Notes: generated by a model not told the origin, from the sequence alone. A DNA stretch of 5,457 bases from Pirellulales bacterium (GCA_025924495.1 JAICIG010000493.1:1-5457), one strand, 5' to 3'. Positions 1 to 5,270 are shown, counted from the stretch's first letter. Translations and numbers: made by a program.

Positions 1-15
1 CGTAGCTGCATTTAT

Positions 16-40
16 GTAGCAGGCACACTCCGTGTGCCGT
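16..40 (+). repeat. 25-bp hairpin repeat, copy 1
   Basis: The unit starts GTAGCA and contains GGCACACTCCGTGTGCC, a perfect 7-bp stem (22-28 with 32-38) around a TCC loop. Copies 2 and 3 lie inverted 41 and 73 bp away. Identical copies in both orientations outside genes are typical of REP-like dispersed repeats; I recall similar units in planctomycete intergenic DNA but cannot check this here. Confidence 0.85.
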
Positions 41-80
41 GGCTGTATTTGTAATGGATTGTTCTTTCTCGTTGCGGCGG

Positions 81-105
81 ACGGCACACGGAGTGTGCCT
101 GCTAC
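81..105 (-). repeat. 25-bp hairpin repeat, copy 2 (inverted)
   Basis: Exact reverse complement of the unit at 16-40, with the stem at 83-89/93-99. Together with copy 1 it makes a long inverted pair enclosing 41-80, so this DNA could fold either as small hairpins or as one large one. Confidence 0.85.
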
Positions 106-112
106 TTTGCGG

Positions 113-137
113 ACGGCACACGGAGTGTGCCTGCTAC
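113..137 (-). repeat. 25-bp hairpin repeat, copy 3 (inverted)
   Basis: Identical to copy 2 and in direct orientation with it, 7 bp away. The shared preceding bases (GCGG before copy 2, TGCGG before copy 3) hint at a local tandem duplication slightly longer than the 25-bp core. On the plus strand it is followed by a short T-run (139-143), but eight bases separate hairpin and T-run, so a terminator role is doubtful. Confidence 0.85.
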
Positions 138-142
138 ATTTT

Positions 143-173
143 TGTAGGAACGCCACGGAGGGCGTTCCCTACA
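143..173. repeat. Second type of hairpin repeat (TGTAGG...CCTACA)
   Basis: TGTAGG plus AACGCC on the left pairs with GGCGTT plus CCTACA on the right, giving two 6-bp stem segments with a single bulged C and an ACGGAG loop. It is unrelated in core sequence to the 25-bp repeat that ends six bases before it, but is built the same way: a compact near-perfect palindrome bounded by GTAG/CTAC. Only one copy is in this window, so its status as a dispersed repeat is inferred. Confidence 0.55.
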
Positions 174-180
174 GCGGGCG

Positions 181-195
181 GGCGCCTTTGGCGCC
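181..195. other. Short GGCGCC-TTT-GGCGCC hairpin
   Basis: Two copies of the self-complementary hexamer GGCGCC separated by TTT form a 6-bp GC stem. There is no T-run behind it on either strand, so it is not called a terminator. It lies 7 bp from the preceding hairpin repeat and continues the palindrome cluster. Confidence 0.35.
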
Positions 196-215
196 TTCGT
201 GGAAACGTAGGTTAT

Positions 216-300
216 GGTTCCGTGCCGCGGCGGAGAAATCTTGCCTCCGAACCCGGCTAGCAATCTTTGCCTAGAATGAAGAGATGGCAAGCACGGAACC
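216..300. other. Possible branched (multi-stem) structured element
   Basis: GGTTCCGTGC at 216-225 is the exact reverse complement of GCACGGAACC at 291-300. Inside lie two further hairpins: CGGAG/CTCCG (231-235 with 245-249), and CTA-GCAA/TTGC-TAG with one bulge around TCT (257-274). Together they would draw as a closed three-way junction of 85 bases. A perfect 10-bp inverted pair at this distance is expected about 0.4 times by chance in a window of this size, so the outer stem alone is weak evidence. It is not tRNA-like. Confidence 0.22.
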
Positions 301-344
301 GCGCGCCGGATTCCCTTTGTGGCGCAAGGTCCGCCTCTACTACG

Positions 345-417
345 CTACGACGACCGTCGCTGTTCATACAGGTCGTACAGATGGAATAAAGCTTCGCCCG
401 GTTTGCCTAGCTTTTGC
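345..417 (-). pseudogene. Detached copy of the 3' end of the P-loop ATPase gene
   Basis: This stretch matches the last codons and stop codon of the intact ATPase gene at 790-1368. Bases 345-395 align without gaps to 790-840 with 47 of 51 identical by hand count, and weaker similarity continues to about 417. Read on the minus strand it encodes EALFHLYDLYEQRRSS and then TAG, against EALFRLYDLYEQRRSS in the intact gene. The rest of the gene, including the ATP-binding site, is missing; repeat units begin immediately upstream at 428. It is best read as a remnant of a partial duplication. The alternative is that the shared sequence is itself a mobile repeat that supplied the C-terminus of the intact gene. 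Confidence 0.6.
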
Positions 418-427
418 AGGGCGCGCC

Positions 428-505
428 TCGCCCACCAGGAATTGCGAACCAATGACAGGGGCATGGTGGGCATGGCCCACCGTACGAAGACATGGGTGGG
501 TGGGG
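428..505 (+). repeat. Tandem repeat module 1, unit C1
   Basis: A 78-bp unit that aligns without gaps to 641-718, with 66 of 78 bases identical by hand count. It contains GGTGGGCATGGCCCACC (465-481), a perfect 7-bp stem with an ATG loop, and ends in a G-rich GGGTGGGTGGGG run. Unit C2 of the same module follows only after an insertion of about 68 bp. Confidence 0.75.
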
Positions 506-575
506 ATTGCCGTCCGTAAAGTAGCAGGCACACTCCGTGTGCCGTATGCTGTCCTGCCGTTCCCCTCGCACTCTC
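506..575. mobile_element. Approximately 68-bp insertion carrying a 25-bp hairpin repeat
   Basis: In module 2 the C1 and C2 units are separated by 2 bp (719-720); in module 1 by 70 bp (506-575). The extra sequence of about 68 bp holds a full copy of the 25-bp hairpin repeat (521-545) and a C-rich tail. The simplest reading is that a short element built around the hairpin repeat inserted into one module after the modules were duplicated. Exact ends and any target-site duplication cannot be fixed by eye. The alternative is deletion from module 2. Confidence 0.5.
521..545 (+). repeat. 25-bp hairpin repeat, copy 4
   Basis: Identical to the unit at 16-40, with the stem at 527-533/537-543 around TCC. 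It lies inside the segment that is absent from the otherwise parallel module 2, which suggests this repeat moves or is copied as a unit. Confidence 0.85.
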
Positions 576-631
576 GCCGGTCATGAATTGGGAACGATAA
601 CAAGGCTCTGGTGGGCAGTGCCCACCCTACG
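576..631 (+). repeat. Tandem repeat module 1, unit C2
   Basis: A 56-bp unit aligning without gaps to 721-776, 48 of 56 bases identical by hand count. It begins near TCATGAATTG, ends in CCCACCCTACG, and contains GGTGGGC-AGT-GCCCACC (610-626). It shares the hairpin and the GAATTG motif with unit C1, so C1 and C2 are probably older copies of one ancestral repeat. Confidence 0.75.
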
Positions 632-640
632 GACTACGGA

Positions 641-718
641 TCGCCCGCCAGGAATTGCAAGCGAATGGTAAGGGCATGGTGGGCATGGCCCACCCTACGA
701 TGACGTGCGTGGGTGGGA
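641..718 (+). repeat. Tandem repeat module 2, unit C1
   Basis: Partner of 428-505, with the hairpin GGTGGGC-ATG-GCCCACC at 678-694 and the same G-rich tail. It follows unit C2 of module 1 after 9 bp, so the C1-C2 modules are arranged head to tail. Confidence 0.75.
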
Positions 719-720
719 TG

Positions 721-776
721 GCCCGTCATGAATTGTGAACGGAGACAAGGTTCCGGTGGGCAGCGCCCACCCTACG
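721..776 (+). repeat. Tandem repeat module 2, unit C2
   Basis: Partner of 576-631, with hairpin GGTGGGC-AGC-GCCCACC at 755-771. This hairpin lies 19 bp beyond the stop codon of the P-loop ATPase gene and would be transcribed at the end of its mRNA. There is no T-run after it, so if it stops transcription or protects the 3' end it does not do so as a classical intrinsic terminator. Confidence 0.75.
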
Positions 777-782
777 ACGCTT

Positions 783-796
783 GCCCACCCTACGAG
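783..796 (+). repeat. Half copy of the GCCCACCCTACG repeat end, abutting a gene stop
   Basis: GCCCACCCTACGA repeats the right-hand end of the C units (765-777) without its left stem arm. It overlaps the TAG stop of the P-loop ATPase gene (790-792 on the plus strand reads CTA, from CCCTACG). The end of the repeat family therefore appears to supply, or have fixed, that stop codon. Confidence 0.5.
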
Positions 797-1368
797 GATC
801 GTCGCTGTTCATACAGGTCGTACAGGCGGAATAAAGCTTCGCGAAAATTGCCGCGCTTGTCGGCGAGAGCCTGGATGATGTCGCTGCTAGCAATCGTTTG
901 GTCGGCCGCCGGAACGAGCTGCGATACGAGCTGTTGGGCCAGTTCCGGACTGACCTCGGTCGAGTATAGCCAGGGCAGGCCGACGTCGGCATGGGCCGTG
1001 ACCAGCAGGCCGAAGCCCTGCTTGCGGCTGCGCCGCTTGACGGAAAACCGCGCGAAGGCGCTCAATTGTTCGAAGCCGTCGATCAGCAGCACGTCGAGCG
1101 TGCGCAGCGACCGCAGTTGGCCCGGCTCGGCCGGCAGCCGGCGCTGGCCGTCGTGCAGGTCGAAGCGGACCACGCGGCGGCCTGCTTGCTCGAGCGCCGG
1201 GAGCAAGGTAGCGAGCAACGTTGACTTGCCCGTCCCATGCGCGCCGACGATCTGCCCTCGCCAGTCGTTGGCCCGCAGCCGCGCAATCAACTGTTCGGCG
1301 CCTTCGCCCGCCGCAAAGCGAAAGGCAATCGCACCCGGGCGCACATATCGCGTTGCGAAGGGGTTCAT
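790..1368 (-). CDS. Small P-loop NTPase of unknown function
   Basis: A 192-residue protein. A Walker A motif, GAHGTGKST, lies at about residues 42-50; a Walker B strand LDVLLIDGFE at 91-100, with the magnesium-binding Asp and a following acidic residue at 97 and 100; and a sensor-like strand ending LLVTAH at about 121-126. The C-terminus is a charged helix ending LYDLYEQRRSS. It should bind and hydrolyse ATP in the cytoplasm; substrate and partner are unknown, and no DNA-binding or membrane segment is visible. I chose the ATG at 1368 over an in-frame GTG at 1386, because the latter falls inside the neighbouring repeat arm. No clear Shine-Dalgarno sequence precedes it. It lies after polX on the same strand but beyond a 268-bp repeat-filled gap, so it is probably transcribed on its own. 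Its last codons are duplicated at 345-417. Confidence 0.78.
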   Translation of the reverse strand: MNPFATRYVRPGAIAFRFAAGEGAEQLIARLRANDWRGQIVGAHGTGKSTLLATLLPALEQAGRRVVRFDLHDGQRRLPAEPGQLRSLRTLDVLLIDGFEQLSAFARFSVKRRSRKQGFGLLVTAHADVGLPWLYSTEVSPELAQQLVSQLVPAADQTIASSDIIQALADKRGNFREALFRLYDLYEQRRSS

Positions 1369-1375
1369 GCAAGAA

Positions 1376-1615
1376 GAGATCACCACAGAGACACGGAGAT
1401 CACAGAGAGGACAAGGGAGAGAATGATAAAATCTGTAGGTTGTGAAGGCTTCGTCTCCATGTCGGTCAACTCGTAATGTTTAGCAACGCAGGCTTACGAT
1501 GCCTTGCCTTCACCTAACGTCTCCTTGAGGGTGAGGGAGGGCATAGGCGGGCGCTCCTTGCCCTTATCAATTTTTCTCTTAGTCTCTCCCTCTCTGTGTC
1601 TCTGTGGTTCATCTC
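1376..1615. mobile_element. Inverted-repeat (MITE-like) intergenic element
   Basis: The arms are about 1376-1429 and 1564-1615. Their best part, ACCACAGAGACAC(G/A)GAGA at 1382-1399, matches the reverse complement of 1591-1608 at 17 of 18 bases. Flanking GAGAT and inner GATAA motifs also pair, with small gaps between. The interior (about 135 bp) has no coding potential. The element spans nearly the whole gap between the polX stop (21 bp away) and the ATPase start (7 bp away). It therefore forms part of the 3' region of polX and the leader or promoter region of the ATPase gene. CACAGAGACACAGAG-like sequences recur between genes in many bacteria, from memory. It could be a non-autonomous mobile element or simply two opposed copies of a simple repeat. 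No clear target duplication is visible. Confidence 0.5.
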
Positions 1616-1636
1616 CCTCCGTAGTGCATGTCCAGC

Positions 1637-3370
1637 TTATTCCGCGCACTTCGCCGGTTTCCCGATCAGCTTCTGCATTTGTTTCCAGGTGCGAGTGTTG
1701 GCGACGTCGGCTTTTGAAAGTCCGCCGCGCCGGGCTTGCAGCACGCCGTAGCGCAGCTTGTCGAGGCCGTCAATGCTGTGGGCGTCGGTCGAAATGACGA
1801 TCGGCACGCCGTAGCGCTTGGCGGCCGCACAGGCGACGTCGTCCAGGTCGAGCCGCCAAGGATTGGCGTTCAGCTCGAGCAGCTTGCCATGTTGGCTGGC
1901 GGCTTGAAAGACGGCGTCGAGATCGACTTCGTACGGCTTCCGCCGATTGATCAGCCGGCCCGTCGGATGCGCAATGGCCGAAACATGCGGATTGGCCAGG
2001 GCGTCGACAATGCGGCGCGTGATCTGCTCGCGCGGCTGATTCTGCCCGTAGTGCACGCTGGCGACGACCCAGTCGGCCTCGGCCAGCACGTCGTCGTCGA
2101 GATCGAGTCCGCCCTTTTCGAGGATGTCGACTTCGACTCCCTTGAGCACCGTGATGCCTTTGACATGCTTGTTGAGCCGATCGATCTCGGCCCACTGATG
2201 GCGTAGGCGGCGGCCGTCGAGTCCATTGGCCATGCTCACGCGTTTCGAATGATCGGTAATGGCGATATATTTCAGCCCGCGCGCCTGCGCGGCAGCGACC
2301 ATATCTGCCAGCGTATCTTTGCCGTCGCTCTCGGTGGTGTGCATATGCAGGTCGCCGCGCAGGTCGCCGGTCTCAACCAGTTCGGGCAATTGGCCCGCGT
2401 CGGCCCACTCGAATTCTTGCCGGGCTTCGCGCAACTCGGGCGGAATCCAAGGCAGGTCCAAGGCGCCATACATTTCCTGCTCAGTGCGGCCCGCCAGATA
2501 CTTTTCGTCGCGGAACACGCCGTATTCGTTGATCTTCAGTCCGCGGTCTTTCGCCCGACCGCGGAGGATCACGTTGTGTTGCTTCGAGCCGGTGAAATAC
2601 AACAGCGCGGCGCCAAACGACTCGGCCGGCACGACGCGCAGGTCGACCTGCAAACCAATCTCGAGCCGCAACGACATTTTCGTGTCGCCGCGGGCGATCG
2701 TTTCGGCCACGCCCGGAAACTCGGCCAGACGCTGCATGACCTCTTGCGGTTGAGAAGAGACGACGAGCAGGTCGAGATCGCCGATGGTGTCGCGGCCGCG
2801 GCGGTAGCTGCCGGCGGCTTCTAATTGGTCGACGTGCGCCGCGCCGCGCAGATGGGTTAATAGCTCCTGGGCCATTTCATCGGCTTCGGCCCACAGCATG
2901 CGTTCGTGCGCCGTGCTGGCCAGATCGAGTCCGGCGAGGATCATTTCCTCGGTCTTCTTGCCGAAACCTTTCAGCTCTTGCACGCGATGGGCCAGGCACG
3001 CCTCGCGCAGCTGATCGAGCGATTGGATTTTCAGCTCTTTATGCAACGCGGCGGCCTTCTTCGGACCCAGGCCTTGAATGCGCAGCAGGGCCAGCACTGA
3101 CTGCGGCACCTGGCTGCGCAGTTCATCGATGAGCGGAAACGTGCCCGTCTTACAGAGCGTGGCGATCTTTTCCGCCAGATCGGCGCCGATGCTGGAGATT
3201 TCCGTCAGTTTGCGGTCGGGATTGCAGAGGATGCTTTGAATCGACTCGGGCAGATCGTGGACCGTGCGGGCCGCATTGCGGTAAGCGCGCACGCGAAATT
3301 GATTCGCGCCTTGGAATTCGAGGATATCGGCGACCTCATCAAACGCCGCCGCAATCTGCACGTTGTTCAT
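1637..3370 (-). CDS. polX: DNA polymerase/3'-5' exonuclease PolX (Pol beta family with PHP domain)
   Basis: A complete 577-residue protein, close to the roughly 570 residues of Bacillus subtilis PolX. The N-terminal Pol beta-like 8-kDa/HhH region covers about 1-80. Further helix-hairpin-helix motifs lie at about 95-113 (IQGLGPKKAAALHKEL) and 133-148 (LKGFGKKTEE). The palm has GSYRRGRDTIGDLDLL at 187-202 with catalytic Asp198 and Asp200, and a third Asp at 243 (LQVDLRV). The thumb contains YFTGSKQHN at about 258-266. The C-terminal PHP domain, from about 337, keeps the expected metal ligands: HMH at 342-344, DH at 373-374, Glu413, His440, His468, and D-A-H at 529-531. Such enzymes fill short gaps in base-excision repair and trim 3' ends with the PHP domain. 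The ATG at 3370 (MNNVQIAAAFDEVADIL) fits the family start; a TTG at 3424 would add 18 unrelated residues. No strong Shine-Dalgarno is seen. Confidence 0.97.
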   Translation of the reverse strand: MNNVQIAAAFDEVADILEFQGANQFRVRAYRNAARTVHDLPESIQSILCNPDRKLTEISSIGADLAEKIATLCKTGTFPLIDELRSQVPQSVLALLRIQGLGPKKAAALHKELKIQSLDQLREACLAHRVQELKGFGKKTEEMILAGLDLASTAHERMLWAEADEMAQELLTHLRGAAHVDQLEAAGSYRRGRDTIGDLDLLVVSSQPQEVMQRLAEFPGVAETIARGDTKMSLRLEIGLQVDLRVVPAESFGAALLYFTGSKQHNVILRGRAKDRGLKINEYGVFRDEKYLAGRTEQEMYGALDLPWIPPELREARQEFEWADAGQLPELVETGDLRGDLHMHTTESDGKDTLADMVAAAQARGLKYIAITDHSKRVSMANGLDGRRLRHQWAEIDRLNKHVKGITVLKGVEVDILEKGGLDLDDDVLAEADWVVASVHYGQNQPREQITRRIVDALANPHVSAIAHPTGRLINRRKPYEVDLDAVFQAASQHGKLLELNANPWRLDLDDVACAAAKRYGVPIVISTDAHSIDGLDKLRYGVLQARRGGLSKADVANTRTWKQMQKLIGKPAKCAE

Positions 3371-3447
3371 AAATCGTCCGTCGCTAATGTAGATGGGGAC
3401 GAAAAGTCTGTTGCTCGGAAGCAAGAATAAGAGTTTTCCCCACCTCT

Positions 3448-3466
3448 TCTGCTGCGGAGCAGCAGA
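3448..3466. promoter_or_regulatory. Perfect 8-bp hairpin upstream of polX
   Basis: TCTGCTGC pairs with GCAGCAGA around a GGA loop. It lies 78 bp upstream of the polX ATG, so it is either in the leader or next to the promoter, and a symmetric site of this size could also be a protein-binding operator. There is no T-run after it on either strand. The role is unproven. Confidence 0.3.
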
Positions 3467-3753
3467 CAGGGCGATTGTACGTACGTTCGTGGGCTTAGAC
3501 TACCAGAAGGATTTGATCGGCGTGCGTGTGCATTCTGGACGAAAGAGGCAGCCCGTTGTTTAACCGCAACTCGCCAGATGCAGAAATGATATCCGCGGGA
3601 ATCGTACGAGGATAATCCGGCTTTGGAACGGCCAAAGTACGAAGATTGGTCCTGGACAAGGGGCGGGGATTTGGTCGTAAGTCCGCCGGCCGGTGCAGAC
3701 GCGCGGCGGCTCATCAAGACTGGTGCAACCGCAGGCGCCGCTCGCAGAGAAAT

Positions 3754-3780
3754 AGGCCGCGTTCCCGAGTCGGGCGGCCT
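3754..3780 (-). terminator. Likely transcription terminator of the EF-hand gene
   Basis: AGGCCGC and GCGGCCT are perfectly complementary, and the space between them holds an inner CCCG/CGGG stem. On the minus strand the hairpin is followed directly by the T-rich run ATTTCTCT. It lies 78 bp beyond the EF-hand stop codon. The strong GC stem followed by pyrimidines resembles an intrinsic terminator, though the T-run is interrupted by C. Confidence 0.4.
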
Positions 3781-3857
3781 GCCGATCATAGTGTTTCAGT
3801 CGTATTCGTCGTGAAAGACATCCCTGGGCCAGAATCGAGACTCAATGAGTCAGTTGC

Positions 3858-5216
3858 TTATTTGTGCCGTGCCGCGGAATCCGCGATTTGGGCCTCGCTG
3901 ACGACAATGAAACCGTCGCCGTCGGCATCGAGCGCGCGAAACTTTTCACGGCTGCCGGGAAATTCTTGCGCGCTGACTTCCTGGTCGCGATTGGCGTCCA
4001 TGTGCACGAACCAGGCCGGTCCCGCCGACGGGACTTTTGCGATTGTCTCCCGCCCGAAGCGTCGCGGCGCCGTGTCGGGGGACGGCCCGCGCCCTAGCCA
4101 GACGGTCAGCGCGGCGGGAACCTCCTCGCGCGTGACGCAGCCGTCGCCGTCGGCATCAAGTCCGGCGAGCGCATCGCTCGTATGACGCAACTCGCGCGGC
4201 GTCAGTCGATTGTCTTGGTCGGAGTCCAAGAGCGAGAACAAAACGTCTCGCTCGTTGCAGACTACGGCTTGAATGGGGGCCAACCGCGCGAGTTCGGTTT
4301 CGGCCGCAGGCTCATTCTGGCCCTCGGACTTCATCGAGTTCATCGCCGGCGCCTCTTCCTTGACGGGCGCTCGATCGTCCATCGCCAGTCGCAGCCGACA
4401 ACCCGCAAACCGTAACGCCAGGTCGCGCGCCGACGGCGCGACTTGCGATTCGACCGGCCCGAGTTTCGGCGAGACGCGGACCAGCGATAGCCTGGGCGAC
4501 GGGTCGCCGGTCTTGCCGAAATTCGCGGCAACAATTACGTGCGGCTCAAGTTGATCGAGGCGGCGAAGTTCTTCTCCCGTCAACGGGCCTTGCTCAGGCA
4601 CGGTTGCGGCGTCGGCGCCTAGCCGCTGCGCCGCCGGATCGCTTTCGCGGCTCGCCTTTGCCCCAGCGGGCGAGTTCATCCTTTTCGTCCTTCTCCCTGG
4701 CAAGACCATCTCCTGCTCGTCGCCGGCCAAGGAATCGTCCAGTTCCGACCAGGCGACGATGTGGTCGTCGTTGGCGTCGACGACGAGCAAACGTTGCCTG
4801 GCGGCAGCCAGTTCGCGGCTGTCGAGCGCGCCGTCGCCGTTGACATCGAGCAACGTCCGCACGATCGACTGCTGCAGGTTTTCGCGGCGATAATCGAGCG
4901 AACTGCTGAGCAGGAACGCGGCCGCGCCTTTCGCTCGGCTGACAAGCCGCCGGGCCTCGTCGCGATCGACCAAGCCGTTGCGGTTCGCATCGTTGTCTTT
5001 CATGAAATGCTTGCGGTTCGAAAGCCTGAGCGACTCGCCGTATCGTTGGCCGAGGACGCGCTTGGGATCGGCGAAGATTTCGCCCCAGGCCGTGCGCCCG
5101 TCGTGGTTGCGGTCTGCGGCAGCCAGCACGTCGTCGACCATGTTCTCGTCGACCGCGCGAAATGGACGCCCGTCGATCGTCATTTGCAGTTCGACGACGA
5201 TCGGCCCGCGAGGCAA
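3858..5216 (-). CDS. EF-hand calcium-binding protein with eight loops
   Basis: 452 residues from a TTG start at 5216. Eight 12-residue EF-hand loops begin at Asp35, 76, 124, 147, 331, 354, 407 and 430, each ending in Glu at position 12. They form two groups of four around a middle region of about 170 residues with a Lys/Arg/Glu-rich linker and a strand-rich stretch (about 210-280). Loops at 147, 331 and 407 lack the usual Gly at position 6 (His, Asn and Gln instead); the others look calcium-competent. Proteins of this kind in planctomycetes are usually exported, but here no signal peptide is possible: the frame is closed by a stop at 5271-5273. The only in-frame starts before the first loop are this TTG, the ATG at 5183 and an internal ATG in ENMVDD. 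I prefer TTG because RGPIVVELQMTIDGRPF reads as one continuous strand-forming segment. There is no clear ribosome site. It follows fabF by 54 bp and may be co-transcribed. The function is unknown beyond calcium binding. Confidence 0.85.
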   Translation of the reverse strand: MPRGPIVVELQMTIDGRPFRAVDENMVDDVLAAADRNHDGRTAWGEIFADPKRVLGQRYGESLRLSNRKHFMKDNDANRNGLVDRDEARRLVSRAKGAAAFLLSSSLDYRRENLQQSIVRTLLDVNGDGALDSRELAAARQRLLVVDANDDHIVAWSELDDSLAGDEQEMVLPGRRTKRMNSPAGAKASRESDPAAQRLGADAATVPEQGPLTGEELRRLDQLEPHVIVAANFGKTGDPSPRLSLVRVSPKLGPVESQVAPSARDLALRFAGCRLRLAMDDRAPVKEEAPAMNSMKSEGQNEPAAETELARLAPIQAVVCNERDVLFSLLDSDQDNRLTPRELRHTSDALAGLDADGDGCVTREEVPAALTVWLGRGPSPDTAPRRFGRETIAKVPSAGPAWFVHMDANRDQEVSAQEFPGSREKFRALDADGDGFIVVSEAQIADSAARHK

Positions 5217-5270
5217 GCCGCGCGAGCCGGGATCGATGCCTCGCCTCGGTTCAAGCCGAGACTGATGCGA

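Larger units (their letters stand above)
1..344. other. Intergenic region rich in short hairpin repeats; no gene seen
   Basis: No reading frame here looks like a protein: the open frames on both strands are short, low in aliphatic residues, rich in Arg/Cys, and run through the repeats. The stretch holds three copies of a 25-bp hairpin repeat, another hairpin repeat at 143-173, a small GGCGCC hairpin at 181-195 and a possible branched structure at 216-300; these are listed separately. It lies downstream of the P-loop ATPase gene and of the detached copy of its 3' end. What lies beyond the window edge is unknown. Confidence 0.6.
3371..3857. other. Gap between the EF-hand gene and polX; no gene seen
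   Basis: About 490 bp without a convincing gene. Open frames exist on both strands, but their translations are rich in Arg, Ser and Pro without domains, and the longest ones run into polX or the EF-hand gene on the opposite strand. It should hold the end of the EF-hand transcript and the promoter and leader of polX. Two hairpins (3448-3466 and 3754-3780) are listed separately. I found no good -35/-10 pair, which is not unexpected given that planctomycete promoters often match the consensus poorly. Positions 3467-3753 show nothing I can name. Confidence 0.5.

Noticed and set aside
284..586. 100-residue plus-strand frame starting ATGGCAAGC
   Set aside because: It runs through the detached gene tail and the hairpin repeats, so the frame is open by chance. 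A TAGAAT upstream has no partner -35 at suitable spacing.
428..796. CRISPR-like array
   Set aside because: The repeated units are imperfect (about 85% identical), palindromic, and directly abut each other without unique spacers of even length.
713..1426. 237-residue open frame on the plus strand
   Set aside because: It lies opposite the P-loop ATPase gene, begins inside the tandem repeats, and has a Ser/Arg-rich translation without a domain. The minus-strand frame carries clear Walker motifs.
1441..1469. TTGACC on the minus strand as a -35 box for the ATPase gene
   Set aside because: At 17-base spacing the -10 position reads TTCACA, a poor match, so no promoter is called.
3367..3789. 140-residue open frame on the minus strand between the EF-hand gene and polX
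   Set aside because: Low aliphatic content, many Ser/Arg/Pro residues and no motif; it also ends inside polX in another frame and overlaps the likely terminator.
3839..3851. GACTC-AAT-GAGTC hairpin just after the EF-hand stop
   Set aside because: Only five base pairs and no T-run; the hairpin at 3754-3780 is a better terminator candidate.
3646..4185. 179-residue open frame on the plus strand
   Set aside because: Over half is antisense to the EF-hand gene, and its Ala/Ser/Arg-rich sequence reflects high-GC reverse complement rather than a protein.
5245..5260. CTCGG-TTCAAG-CCGAG, resembling a tRNA T-arm or a terminator between fabF and the EF-hand gene
   Set aside because: The loop is six bases rather than seven and no acceptor, D or anticodon arms surround it; there is no T-run after it for a terminator.
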